A stretch of DNA of 15,300 bases from CAZFNU01 sp964520445. GTDB lineage: Bacteria; Patescibacteriota; Minisyncoccia; UBA6257; JAKLIH01. The translations under genes were made by a program, and so were the position numbers. Shown one piece after another: positions 1 to 10,643 of this stretch (its first letter is position 1; each line of letters opens with the position of its first letter). The stretch spans positions 1-15,300 of the forward strand of contig CAZFNU010000014.1 in assembly GCA_964520445.1 (NCBI GenBank). Reading direction: 5' to 3'. The notes below the pieces were generated by a model. That model did not search any database and had not been told where the DNA came from. It worked only from the letters and a program-made list of their open reading frames with translations.

Positions 1-467
1 CCTCCTGGGAAGTAGGTATAGTAGTAAGTGATATTGTTTACAGGATCAATAGGTAGAGTAGATAAGATATTAGAGTTATCAGATTCTCTAAAGTTAATAG
101 GTATTCAGCCTGTAGAGTCATTTAGTCTATAGATTGTCGTATTCTTACAGCTATAGCCATAACCGACTGGTAGACTGGGTAATGCATAAGAAGAGCAGGT
201 AGAACTCGTATTGTCAGGAAGACTTACATAGATAGTAGTAGCTGATCCTAGGTTAAGTAAACCTAAGTTAATAACATTAAGATAGTTAATGGACTTAGTG
301 ATGTTATTAAGATCTGATACTCTTTTGTAATCATTAACATTATCTAAGATATTACCTGGTTTGATAGTAAAGATTACTATCCCGGCTAATAAAGCTAAGA
401 TAGCTAATACTATCATGAGTTCTACTAGGGTGAAGGATTGTTTAGATTTTAGATTAATTGTAGTCAT
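1..467 (-). CDS. Prepilin-like secreted/pilus protein, type IV N-terminal methylation motif (3' end beyond window)
   Basis: Seen: the protein starts MTTINLKSKQS and then has FTLVELMIVLAILALLAGIV, the classic class III prepilin signal (Phe+1, Glu+5) followed by a hydrophobic helix at about residues 12-32. The rest is a small polar domain with a Cys pair (STCSSY, YSCKN). At 105-107 the frame meets TGA, but continuing through it gives G-W-IPINF, then LPIDPVN and YYYTYFPG. As I recall, that C-terminal pattern is typical of CPR pilin-like proteins, where the Trp is conserved. So the gene runs off the left edge, with 155 codons visible. Role (family knowledge): exported, processed by a prepilin peptidase, assembled into a pilus or pseudopilus. 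Odd: the residue before the cleavage site is Ser, not the usual Gly. The start ATG at 465-467 has no Shine-Dalgarno site and sits 6 bases after a -10 box. Substrate or filament type cannot be told. Confidence 0.85.
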
Positions 468-473
468 AGATAT

Positions 474-502
474 AATATATCATTAATTTATTTAAAAAGC
501 AA
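474..502 (-). promoter_or_regulatory. Sigma70-type promoter of the prepilin gene (leaderless arrangement)
   Basis: Reading the minus strand, a -35 TTGCTT (497-502) is followed by a 17-base spacer and a -10 TATATT (474-479). The start codon begins at 467, which is where transcription should begin, so the mRNA would have essentially no 5' leader. Match to consensus is good, but it is AT-rich DNA and no experiment is available. Confidence 0.55.
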
Positions 503-512
503 TAATTTATTA

Positions 513-542
513 GAAAATCTCTTAATCTAAACACTGAGAGAT
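513..542 (-). terminator. Possible weak terminator after tRNA-Leu
   Basis: On the minus strand ATCTCT (537-542) can pair with AGAGAT (517-522) across a 14-base loop, followed by a short TTTC run. The stem is only 6 bp and A/T-rich and the loop is long, so this is a weak candidate for ending the tRNA-Leu transcript before the prepilin promoter. Confidence 0.25.
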
Positions 543-548
543 AATTTG

Positions 549-632
549 TGCCTGGGGTGGGAGTCGAACCCACAAGAGCTTACGCCCAGTTGATTTTAAG
601 TCAACCGCGGGTACCAATTGCGCCACCCAGGC
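549..632 (-). tRNA. tRNA-Leu, anticodon UAA
   Basis: The minus strand folds as a class II tRNA: acceptor GCCTGGG pairs with CCCAGGC, then discriminator A. The anticodon stem GTTGA/TCAAC encloses loop CTTAAAA with anticodon TAA. A long variable arm is present, and the T-loop is TTCGACT with a GTGGG/CCCAC stem. The CCA end is not encoded (next bases CAA). It lies between the end of the glycosyltransferase gene and the prepilin gene, with its own promoter at 644-672. It reads UUA, a frequent Leu codon in this AT-rich DNA. Confidence 0.95.
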
Positions 633-643
633 ATATAACCCAT

Positions 644-672
644 ATATTACCAAAATTATACTTAAAAATCAA
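644..672 (-). promoter_or_regulatory. Promoter of tRNA-Leu
   Basis: Minus strand: -35 TTGATT (667-672), 17-base spacer, extended -10 TGG-TAATAT (644-649). The tRNA 5' end at 632 is 12 bases further. The -35 lies inside the last codons of the glycosyltransferase gene. The string TTTTGGTAATATAT here is repeated at the glycan operon promoter (10644-10672), which supports both. Confidence 0.6.
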
Positions 673-1876
673 TATTTAGGAGATTTTCTAATTTTTGCAG
701 TAGGTCTTTTTTATTAAAGTTCTTTTTTAAGTATTCAAACCCATTTTTACCTAATATTGATATTTCTTTATCTTTTTGAGATATTTCCTGTATTTTCTTA
801 AAAAATTCTACAGGATCATTGGTTTCTAAACAAAAACCAAACTCACCATCCTCAATTAATTTAGAGGCCTCCCCTTTTAAATTAATTAAAACGGGTTTCT
901 CTAAGAACATATAATCAAAGATCTTAGAAGGAATATTTTTTCTAAATGTATCATTAATGGTATAAGTAATTAATCCTAAATTACATCCTCCCATAAGTTC
1001 AAATAATTTTTTCTTTTCCTGGTAATCAATAATAGATATATTATGTAATTTATCTCTTTTAATCATTTCTTCTAAATCTTTTTTTAATCCCCCTTCCCCT
1101 ATTATTAAAAACTTAATATGAGAATTTAAATCCTGAGCTACTTTAGCAGTTTTAACTATTAATTCTACATTTTGTGCTCATCCTAATAATCCAGAATAAA
1201 AAACTTTAAACTGGTTTTCTATATTACCTAATTTAATACTATCTTTAATATCTATATGTTTTTCAATATTAAACCCATTTGGCAGATAGAATATTTTATT
1301 AGGATTAACCATATATCGGTTAATTAAAATATTTCTAAAACCCTCTGTATTAATTAAAATCTTCTTAGAATAATGGTAGCTTTTTAAAACCAATCTTTCT
1401 AATATTTGGGTTAGAAACCCTTTTTTAACTATCTTTAAACTAATTGCTGCTTCTGGCCACATATCTCGTAAATCAATAATCATCTTAATTTTTTTAATTT
1501 TGGCATATCAAAAACCCAAAATTAATACACTAACTGGAGGAGAAGATACAATAATCACATCAGGCTTCTCTATTCTAAACAAATTAATAAAACTAGACAG
1601 GGCAAAAGTAAAATAGTTTAAATACCTCTGTATTTTAGAAGTTAAGTTTCTGGGTATATACATAAAACTCCTAAAGATAGAGATATTATTTGATTGTTCT
1701 TTTTTCAAAAACCCATTTATATACCCAGGGAACATCTTCCCTAAAGGATGGTTTGGAAACCCAGTTAATACAGAAATTTTATGCTTAGACGCTAAGAAAT
1801 TAGCCATATCAATCAAGCGATTAGCAGGGGCATTAGTTTCTGGACTAAAATATTGAGTATAGAAAAGAATTTTCAT
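662..1876 (-). CDS. Glycosyltransferase family 4 (WbuB-like)
   Basis: 404 codons with a TAA stop; two internal TGA codons (1508-1510, 1178-1180) read as Trp. The N-terminus MKILFYTQYFSPE...APANRL is the opening strand and substrate loop of GT-B glycosyltransferases related to WbuB, a fucosamine transferase family. The middle has DLRDMWPEAA, then LPNGF. The C-terminal nucleotide-sugar domain has SGLLG-W-AQ, LIIGEGG and IPSKIFDYM near residues 316-323, followed by KPVL. Role: cytoplasmic or membrane-associated transfer of a sugar from a nucleotide donor to a growing glycan; acceptor and donor cannot be told. It is the last gene of the seven-gene operon, starting 2 bases after the heparinase-type gene ends, with no Shine-Dalgarno site. 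It is the only glycosyltransferase in the cluster. Confidence 0.9.
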
Positions 1877-1878
1877 AA

Positions 1879-3762
1879 CTATAATTTAAATTTAAAGATG
1901 TATTCTTTTTGTATATCTTCTTGTTGAGTTGTAATGCAGATTGTTTTAGAGGGTATCTTTTTATGCCATTCTTTAGAAACAAAATCATCTTTAATCTCAT
2001 AGATTCAGTCCATAGGTAATATTAATTGGATTTGTTTTGTCCCATTAGTTAAAATTAAATGATTTTCTTTCAAACCATTTGTTTTCTCAAATATTTTAAC
2101 ATCAGGACTACAATGGAAAAATCATTGAATATTCTTTTTGCAATCTCCACTAATATTATCTTTAATCTCTAAAATAGATTTTTGTTTGTCTAATATAAAA
2201 CTACGAGAGATTAATGATTGTTGCATCTTTCACTGAATTTGATACATACATTGCGTTTGCGTATCTTCTCATGCACCAATAGCAGTTTTAGCATTCTTCT
2301 TTGATGTAAAATTTATAAAGAAAGGTTCAGCTAAATTAATTTCATTTTGTTCAGCATTGTTTATCATCAAAGTATTATGAGCATAAGTACTCCTAAATAA
2401 ATTTCGTGTTTTCAAATCTTCTGTATAACAATATGTCCCGGGATCAACAATAAAATCCTTACCATTAACATTTAATTCAAAACTACCAATATCATTATGA
2501 AAATGAGACGTGAATCTATTATTTAAAGGATTCTTTCTTCCAATAAAAAGATATGCATCAGAAGTTTTCATTATCCCAATACCAGATTCTTTTAATAAAC
2601 AACATCGTTTCCCAATATCAAACATCCCTACTAAATCTTGAAAAATTAAATTATATAAACCAATAAGATAAGTATGGTTTAAAGAAATATATTTTTTACT
2701 ATCTTCCAGCTTATGTAATCTTGATCCATCATCATCCCCTATTTGAGGAGATAATTGGTTTGGCTTGGTATACAAGAAAGAGTATTCAAACATTTTATGT
2801 AGTTTTGTCCAATAAATAGCATCTAGTTGGTTAATTAAGAAGTCTTTATTGCATTCCCTGTTAAGTTTATATAGCAAAGAGGCATATGCAAAAAGCTCTA
2901 ATTTTAACCTATGATATTGGGTAGACCCTTCTTTATCTACCCCATCATTATCTACCTGGTTTTTCATCTCCCCTGATAATCATTGCATTCCTTGTCTGAT
3001 ATATTTTTGTGACTTTTTAAGCTCAGGAAAAGCAAATCCGATATATACCAACCCTAATATATCTGCTACAAAATGATTTGTCTTATTCGGAAAGCACTCT
3101 AAATTTTGTTCAATAAATTTCCCATGTTTAATAACTGAAATTAAAAAACTATTCTTAAACCCTTTACTAAAATCTGTATCAAATTTTTCCATTCCTTTTT
3201 CGAAAATCTTAAAAGCCAGTATTAGATTACAAATACGTATGGCTACCTCCATAGCTACTGTTCAATTCGGTCCATAACCCCAAGGGTTTTTGGAATTAAA
3301 ATCCATAAAGACATTTTCAAAAAAACTTAAATATTTTTCATCAGCTGTTTTAAGATAAGCTAAGGCTAAAATGGGTGCATCAAAAAACCTTGCCTTCTCT
3401 CAGATATTTTTAATATCCCTTCCCTTATCAAAGTCTTTGTATAGCCCGTTACGAATTGTTAAATAGAAATCTAATGATCATGAGAAATGATTTTCGTCTT
3501 CTAGCCAAGAGATTTCTTTTTTCTTCATAATTTCATCTGCTTGTTTAATAATATAGTTATTATCTATTCAAGAAGTTAAGATTTCAGTATTATCTGTAAA
3601 GAAAAATGTTTTTTGTTTAGCATTTCTTAAACATTCTTTTTTCAAATTAATATTATTCTTTTGGTAAATAGGTTTTAACATAAAGCCACGCAGATTCATT
3701 AATCCGTAATTTCAAGCCCCTCTTGGGTAATAGAATATTTTTTTAAGAATTCGTTTAGGCAT
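1879..3762 (-). CDS. Heparinase II/III family protein (alginate-lyase-like N-terminus)
   Basis: 627 codons, TAG stop, with ten TGA codons read as Trp (3712, 3568, 3478, 3400, 3262, 2980, 2269, 2230, 2122, 2005), the most in the window. The N-terminal alpha-toroid half shows NPWGYGPN-W-TVAMEVAIR, where the Trp before MEVAIR is typical. The C-terminal PF07940-type half has SHFHNDIGSFEL (residues about 419-430), DPGTYCY (440-446) and FRSTYAHNT (456-464), matching the hallmark H-x-D, DPGT-Y and HNT motifs of polysaccharide lyases. Family role: beta-elimination of uronate-containing polysaccharides. Homologues in surface glycan clusters may instead act as C5-epimerases or editing enzymes; which applies here is inference. 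No clear signal peptide is seen. ATG at 3760-3762 is one base after the upstream methyltransferase stop. Confidence 0.87.
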
Positions 3763-3763
3763 A

Positions 3764-4531
3764 TTATTTATTTCCGATTATAATTTTAAAAAATCCGAAA
3801 CGACTAGGTATAAATTTCTGGAATATTTTAGGTAAAAACGCATTCCGAGATATTCTTAGATCATATGGTGTTACGATATTGTATACTCTAAGATCTTTAA
3901 ACTCTTTAAACATCATTAAAGCTTCTTTATCTGTAAAAGCTTTAGTCCCTCTGCTTTCATGATGATTGAAATAAAGATCATTAAATTTCTTAAATATTTG
4001 TAATTTTAATAAACCATAAACAATATATAATTGTAACCCTACCAATGAGTATTTATTATATATCATAATTGCTATCTTACCGTTTTGCTTTAAAACCCTG
4101 TGTATTTCATCAATACTTTTCTGCATATTTGGTATATGGTGTAAAACCCCTCAAGAATAAACAAGGTCAAATGACTCATTTTCAAAAGGTAGATTCTCGG
4201 CATCGATATTTAAGATATTACCACATTGTTTGAATATTTCAAAGTGTTTTTTACATAATTTAATGGACTCATCTGATAAATCAACCCCCGTATAAATAGC
4301 TCCGTTTTTAGCGAATTCTATACCATCCATACCTATACCACATCCAATTTCTAAGACATTTTTGCCAATATGTTCATTAAATCTAGCAATATCGAAAATA
4401 AAAGGTTCTAGCCGATAACGTCTAGTTTTAATTTTATCAAAATATTCCCTATTAGTATCTTTTGGTATATTTCCAAAAGTTCCACAAGGTTTTTTATTTC
4501 AAAATTTTTTAATATCAGGTTTTAAATCCAT
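3764..4531 (-). CDS. SAM-dependent class I methyltransferase (Methyltransf_11-like)
   Basis: 255 codons, TAA stop. It starts MDLKPDIKKF-W-NKKPCGT, a typical opening of glycan-cluster methyltransferases. Motif I is NVLEIGCGIGMDG at about residues 58-70, motif II acidic GVDLSDE, and the post-motif region reads LVYS-W-GVLHHIPNMQKSI. Both Trp are encoded by TGA (4499-4501, 4151-4153). YSWGVLHH is so well conserved in this family that it is among the best evidence for UGA as Trp. Expected role: transfer of a methyl group from SAM to a sugar hydroxyl or a similar acceptor in the cytoplasm. The C-terminus is basic and aromatic (SRFGFFKIII) and might touch the membrane. It begins 9 bases after the previous gene ends and precedes the heparinase-type gene by one base. 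The substrate is unknown. Confidence 0.9.
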
Positions 4532-4540
4532 ATAATATAT

Positions 4541-5290
4541 TTATTTATTTTTTAATACAAAATATCAAACTAATACACAAAAAGGAGGTAATATGTCCGC
4601 CAAGCTATTAGAAAAAGATTTAAACCCAGGAATTTTGGCAAATGTTCTTTCTGTAATAGGCCCACCAAAAACTGGTCCATTCTTTCTAGCTATAACCCTT
4701 AATCCTGCCCTAGAAAAAATTTTCATTAATTTACTAAAAGTAAACTTTTGTAAATGCTTGTCTTCTTTATTTAATGTAATATATTTTCTGTTTTTCTCTA
4801 TTTTTGTCATTATCTTAAAGAGAAATTTATTTTTAGCTAACTTCATTAACAAATGACTTTCATTTTCTGATCAGCCATATCCATTAGGCGTGGTTATTAT
4901 AATAATACCATTTTCATTTAATTTAGATTTTAAACTTTCTAAAAATAATAAAGGATTTTCCAAATGCTCTAAGATTTCACAAGCTAATATAATATCATAT
5001 TTTTCTGATATATCTTCAACAAACGATTTCTTAAAAGAAACATTAGAAAAAATGTTATTGTTATTAGCGAAATTTATGGATGAATCATCAATATCAATCC
5101 CCAATATGTTATATCCTAACTCTCCTAATGGTAAAGTAATAAGTAATCCACTCCCACACCCTACATCTAATACCTTGATTTCTTTTTTATCCAAACTATT
5201 TTCTAAACAATATTTTTCAATTTGTTTAGTTATAAAAACTAACCTCTTTCTATGCCCATAACTATTTTCTTTTATAATAAAATTATTCAT
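4541..5290 (-). CDS. SAM-dependent class I methyltransferase (second of the pair)
   Basis: 249 codons, TAA stop; TGA codons at 4871-4873 and 4565-4567 read as Trp. Motif I is KVLDVGCGSGLL at residues 39-50, followed by GIDIDDSSI, and then CEILEHLENP and IIIITTPNGYG-W-SENESH. This is the Methyltransf_23/UbiG-like layout, with EH and TPN motifs. Without the first TGA the protein would end directly after the TPNGYG strand and lack its C-terminal lid. Expected role: O- or N-methylation in the glycan pathway. Its sequence differs clearly from the neighbouring methyltransferase, so the two probably modify different positions. ATG 5288-5290 overlaps the end of the flippase gene by 8 bases, indicating translational coupling. 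No Shine-Dalgarno site. Confidence 0.88.
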
Positions 5291-6584
5291 GAGCAGTATT
5301 TCTTTTAAATATTTGTGGTATAATTAATTCTATTATATTGACTCTTTCATATTTTTGTAGGAGAATAACATGTAAGAAGAAAGTCAGGGTATAAGCCAAT
5401 ACAGATGTTCAGGCCGTTGCTACCATACCATACTTAGGTATAAACACTACATTTAAGATTATATTCAAAATAACCCCTGGAATTCATATATATACTGCAC
5501 GTCAAGGATAATTATTGGCAGCGAAGAACTGTGTTACAATACTTAATAAGGACCAGAAATACATAGCAATTAACAAAATAAAGAAAGGAGCAACTGATAT
5601 CGCGAATTGTTCTCCGAAGAAAAGAATAATAAAAGTCTTTCCGAATATTCAAGATAAAATAACCATCCCTAAAGAAGATATGGATATTCAACCAGTAATT
5701 TTTTTAATGTAATAAATACTTTTTTCCAAATTATGTGAAATTAAGGGGAAAACAACAGATGAAGCACTGGCTGATAAGAGTAACATAGCATCAATAAAAT
5801 TAGTAGCTACAGAATAAAAACCAACATCTTTTACCCCCTTCATAACAGATAGCATATATAAGTCAGACCTTAATACTAAATAACATAAAAAACAAGCTAC
5901 ATAAGATCGAAATCCAAAATCAATTGCTTTTCTAAAATATTTAAAATCAAAAACCAATATATTAGGAAATCCATATTTTTTAATTAAAATAATAAAATAA
6001 GTACTAACCTGGGCTATTAGATTGATTAAAAAGATAATTACTACTGATATTAGACTGATTTTAAATACCAAGAACCCAATCAATATAGAAATTAGCAACA
6101 ATATTCTATCAATAATTATGATACGAACAAAAGTTTTAAATTCTTGTTTACCAGCAAAAACATTTTCAAAAAAAGACTCCAAAAAAGAAAAAGGAACCAT
6201 TAATAAAGATAATAAAAGGAAAGTTTTTGGTACTCCGCTTCCTAAAATATTAGGATATATTAGTCTTAATAATAAAACGCCAATAACAGAGAAAACACTC
6301 AGAAAAATACCTTGTCAAAAAGAATTATTAAATACTTTTTTTTCTGTTTCCTGTTCATTACTTAAATAAAAAATACTAGCATTTCCTAGTCCTAAATGGA
6401 ATAAGAAATATAGGAATTCTGGTAGGAATATAACTAAAGCTAATATTCCTTTTCCTTCAGGACCGAAACTTCTAGCTACTAATACCGTTAAAATAAACAG
6501 TGTGATAGCTTTTAAAATGCGAGCTATAAAGATAATAGAAACATTAAAAAATGTAGATATTTTTTTATTTAAATCAATAATCAT
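5283..6584 (-). CDS. Polysaccharide flippase, MATE/MOP superfamily (Wzx-like)
   Basis: 433 codons, TAA stop, six TGA codons read as Trp (6315, 5688, 5649, 5502, 5484, 5409). The whole protein is a succession of hydrophobic segments (roughly 12-14 helices) with short charged loops. Family-like patterns include ARSFGPEGKGIL near the N-terminus, VGFYSVATNFID in the middle and NIILNVVFIPKYGMVATAWTS near the C-terminus, as in PF01943/PF13440 O-unit translocases. Role: moving lipid-linked glycan units across the cytoplasmic membrane. The start ATG (6582-6584) lies inside the end of the asparagine synthase gene, overlapping it by 20 bases, and the end overlaps the next methyltransferase by 8. Some Trp assignments here lie in hydrophobic segments and are not individually diagnostic. 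Confidence 0.88.
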
Positions 6585-8490
6585 ATCACAAAGATAAAGT
6601 TATTAAATTATATAATTTCAAAGAATAATCTCGATCCCCGTATTGATGATCTTTAATCATTTGTTCAACATATTTGTAATTAAGAATGCCTAAATCTTGT
6701 AACTTAGAATTACGTATAATGCTAATTAGTTTCTCACTAACATCATTCTCTTTTTGTGGGCGCAATCATTCTTTTATAGGAGCATGAAATCCTTGTTTTT
6801 TTCTGTGAATAATTTTTTCTGGTACAATACCTACTAAAGCTTTCTTTAAAATATGTTTTGTTTCATCGTTTTTAATCTTAAATTTCATAGGTATTAAACT
6901 AGCTAATTCTACTAGTCTATGATCAAGAAAAGGAACTCTAGTTTCAATGGAATTAGCCATACTCATCTTATCTACCCTCATTAATAGTAATTCTGGTAAT
7001 CTTAAATTTAGTTCAATATATAGTATCTGCATGGTAAAATCCGCCTTAGGGTTAATTTTGCGTAATTCATCATAATATTTCTGTGTTATATCATCAGAAT
7101 TCTCTAATTTAACCAAGTGTTTAAATTTATCCGTAAACAAAGAATTTTTTTCATAAGTATAAAATCCATGAGCTCCACCAAAGAATAATGGTTTGTTATG
7201 AGCTAATCTTCTTAGCAATTCTATCTGTATCCCCTTCTTAGAAGGAGAAAATAAAGTATTCACAATTACATAAGGTAAAGATTTTATTAAGGGTAAGTTT
7301 TTAGAATAACGTCAAAAAATCTTTCATAATTTAGCGTAATATCAGTAACTTTTATACCCGCAGAATATTTCATCCGACCCTTCCCCTACCTGTACCATAA
7401 TAACTCCATGGTCTCTAGCTAATTTAGATAAATAATAAATAGGGAAAGAAACTGGATCTCCGTTAGGATCATCTGCATTCTTTGCAAACTCTGGTAGCCA
7501 AGAAAGAAAATCTTGTTTACTTAATTTAATTTCGTAATTTTCTGAACCCAATAATTTAACAATCTTTCTTGCTTGTTTTATTTCATTATAATCCTCAGCA
7601 TCCTCATAGAAACTAGTAAAAGTTTTAACTGGTTTACCTAAAGCTCTAGACATTAAAATAGCATTAGCCGACGAATCAATTCCTCCTGATAAAAAACATC
7701 CAAAAGGTACATCAGAAACCATCTGTTGTTTTATGGAATCCTCTAATAATTCTTTAGTTTTCAAGATATAAAAACTTTCCGACTGATTCATGTATTCATT
7801 CATCTTAATTAATGGATGTCAATATTTCCCTGTTTTTAATTGATTGTTCTCTAAAATCATAAACATCCCAGCTCCTAATTTAGATACATTTTTAAATAGA
7901 GTTAACGGAGCTGGAGTACAAAGAAAATCTAAATAATGAGCAACTGCTTCTAAATTTAATTCTTTTTTAAATCCATCATATTGTAAAATAGATTTTATTT
8001 CAGAACCAAAAAGAAATACTCCATCTTTAAAGTAATAATAAAAAGGTTTAATTCCTAATCTGTCTCTAGAACAAAATAATCTATTCTCTTTTTGATCATA
8101 TAAAACAAACGCAAACATTCCATTCAAATCTTCTAATAATTTTTCTTTTTTTTCTTCATATAAATGTAAAATTACTTCTGCATCAGTTTGAGACTTAAAC
8201 TTATGCCCCAAAGCAATTAACTTTTCCCTTATCTCTTTAAAGTTATATATCTCCCCATTAAAAACTAAAATTAAATTTCCATCTTCATTTAATATTGGTT
8301 CATTAGCTTCACTTGATAAATCTATAATCGATAGTCTACGAAAACCAAAACCAATCTTTTTATTTTCTGATATAAAAAGACCTTTATCATCAGGTCCACG
8401 ATGAATCATTGTATCACGCATTTTAACAAGGTTTTCAGAATTCACCTCCTTGTTAGTATTTGTGTAAAAAACACCAGTAAAGCCACACAT
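6565..8490 (-). CDS. asnB: Asparagine synthase (glutamine-hydrolysing), class II, in a glycan operon
   Basis: 641 codons, normal family length, TAA stop, seven TGA codons (7819, 7342, 7324, 7312, 6766, 6586, 6574). The N-terminal Ntn amidotransferase domain has catalytic Cys2 (MCGFTG), HRGPDD, FNGEIYN and SQTDAEV. The C-terminal ATP-pyrophosphatase domain has the PP-loop LSGGIDSS (about residues 267-274), GEGSDEIFCGY, and ETRVPFLDHRLVE. Restored Trp fall at GKY-W-HP, KQGFHAPIKE-W-L and the C-terminal LSL-W-YDY-W-F, all typical for AsnB. Role: amide nitrogen from Gln to an acid. In surface glycan clusters such enzymes (WbpS/WbmI type) amidate uronic acids, and the operon setting makes that as likely as Asn synthesis. 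It starts 5 bases after the oxidoreductase gene and overlaps the flippase start by 20 bases. Confidence 0.93.
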
Positions 8491-8495
8491 ATTTG

Positions 8496-10619
8496 CTATT
8501 TGTTGTTAACTTGTTTTTGAATCTCAAAAGAAATCTTAGAAGCTTGGATTAAATCTTGTATTGGAGCAGGTAAAGTATTATCCTTTAGTGATTGGGCCAT
8601 AACTTGTAATTCTTCAAAATGCCCTTTATTTGGTTTCAAATGTTTGATACTCCCACTCCCCCCATATATCTTTAATGTTTTAAAATCATTGATTACAAAA
8701 GATTTTCCTTCGCCAAATATTTCAATATATTCTTTAGCTAATTTATTATTCCCCAGTGTAGTGTATGTTATATTCGCTATAGAACCATCCTTGTATTTAA
8801 TCTGGGCTACGAAATTGTCATTCTTAGAATAGTAATCAGAATTAATACTATTAGCTGAGATATTTAAAACTTCACTCCCAATTAAAAAATTGAATAAATC
8901 AAACATATGTACCGCATTACCCACAATTCTTCCTCCACCTTCAGCCGTATTGACTCAATGATTAGAAGGTAGATATTCGTCATTAATACGACAGTTAATC
9001 ATAATAGGATTAGTTCTATTCTTTAATTTATCTTTAACCATTAATCCTATTGGAGAATAACGCCTATTAAATCCACCACTTATTATTGGTATGTTATTCT
9101 TATTCTCTAATGCTTTTACAATTTCATCTAATTCTTTTTCATCCAAACATAAAGGTTTTTCTATCAAAACATTTTTATTAGCTTTTAACATTTCCATTAA
9201 TATTTCATAATGAGTATTGTGTCGAGTTCCAACAATAAATAAATCAATATCCGGTTTGGTTAATAACTCTCTGTAATCAGTGCAGGCATATATAGCTCCT
9301 AATTTTTTAGCTCATTCATTAGCTTTAACACTATTGTCCACACATACTCCCTTAATTTCATAAATATCTTTCAATTTTAAAAGATTAGGTATATGAGTAG
9401 ACATCATAAAATTTCCAACTCCAATTAGAGCTACTCTAATCCTCCCATTAATAGGAGTATTAGCTTTAGGACTAAAGGTTAAAATATGTTCTTTATCTTC
9501 TATAATACTATCATATTTAAACAATACAGCTAAGGGTTGAGGTTTATTAGCTAATGATTGATAAGCCGTATTGGCCTTATCTAACAAGAATTCCTCATTA
9601 ATTAACGAATTAAAATCAACCTTTCTAGATCTTAATAATTCAAGGTAAGCTTCCATATTACGATTTTCTGTTCAACGTACATAGTTATAGGGGTAATCTA
9701 TCCCTTTGTTTTCATAGTTTTCATCATACCTCCCAGGGCCTAATGAACAAGAAATTTTTAAATCAATTTCTTTTTCATATCATTGATTTCTATGAATTAA
9801 TAATCCAATAGCCCCTAATACTACCACGCACCCCTTACGTCTTGTAATACCTAATGACACATCTAAGAGTTCATTTCCTTTAGTAGAAGCACTGATTATA
9901 GTACCATCTACCCCTAAGTTATTAGTAATTTTCTGAATTTCTAGTATTACATTTTTCTCTGAAGAATTAATAATAAAATCCGAACCCAATTCTTTGGCTT
10001 TTTTTAATTTGGTATTATCAATATCAATACTAATAACTCTATTCCCATTAGCCTTCAATATTTGCATCACCAAATTACCAATAAGACCCAATCCAATAAC
10101 TGCTACTGTTTCTCCAATCTTTGGATCAAGTTGTCTTACACTGTGTAAGGCAATCGCTCCAACACCAGCGCTACAAGCTAATTTAGGATCTAATGAATTA
10201 GGAATTTTTACTAATAAATTTCTTGGTACTGAAACTATTTCTGCATGATGAGCATTTGATGACCCAGTACAAGCAACTAAATCCCCTACTTTAATATCTG
10301 GAATATGTTTTCCAACCTCTAAAACTTCTCCAGCACAACTATACCCTAAAGGAGTTGGAAAGTCTAAAAAGTTCTGGGCTAATTTAAAAGTTTCTACAAT
10401 TCCCTTTCTTTTTAAAATCTGAAATCCTTTATTAATTTTATCAGGATAATTTAAAGCTTTTTTAATAATGTTATCCTTAGAAAAATTAATAGAAGTAATT
10501 TCTGTCCCAGCCGAGATTAAAGAATAGAGATTTTTGACCAATACATTACCCTCTCCGCATACAGGAGTAGGTGTATTTTCGACTAATATTTGCCCTTTTT
10601 TCAAGATAATTTGTTTCAT
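8496..10619 (-). CDS. Bi-domain oxidoreductase: alcohol-dehydrogenase-like plus Gfo/Idh/MocA fusion
   Basis: 707 codons, the usual length of this fusion family, TAG stop. The N-terminal half is a medium-chain dehydrogenase-like domain: SAGTE, GYSCAGEVLEVG, GDLVACTG, and the NAD-binding loop GLGLIG at 176-181. A linker carries SLGPGRYD and YNYVR-W-TENRNMEAY. The C-terminal half is Gfo/Idh/MocA: VALIGVGNF near 397-405, IEKPL near 486-490, and EYLPSNH-W-V followed by EGGGRIVGNAVHMFDL. Four TGA codons (9780, 9672, 9312, 8955); two (VRWTE, NHWV) fall on strongly conserved Trp. Such proteins occur next to heparinase II/III and WbuB-like genes in glycan clusters and are thought to oxidise or reduce sugar intermediates; the exact reaction is not established. 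First gene of the operon, promoter at 10644-10672, no Shine-Dalgarno site. Confidence 0.92.
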
Positions 10620-10643
10620 AGTAATATAGCTTAATATACTAAT

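Noticed and set aside
4593..5261. Plus-strand ORFs at 4593-4856 and 4890-5261
   Set aside because: They are antisense to a methyltransferase gene with clear SAM motifs, are Ile/Leu/Phe-rich shadows and match no family. The AGGAGG at 4583-4588 ahead of the first is a coincidence from the reverse of a Pro-Pro-Phe stretch.
5515..6369. Plus-strand ORFs at 5515-5712 and 6022-6369
   Set aside because: Antisense to the flippase gene; low-complexity Lys/Asn/Ile composition with no recognisable motif.
662..10619. Widespread pseudogenes or frameshifted genes in the glycan operon
   Set aside because: All breaks are in-frame TGA codons with no change of frame. Reading through them gives proteins of normal length with intact motifs and tight gene spacing.
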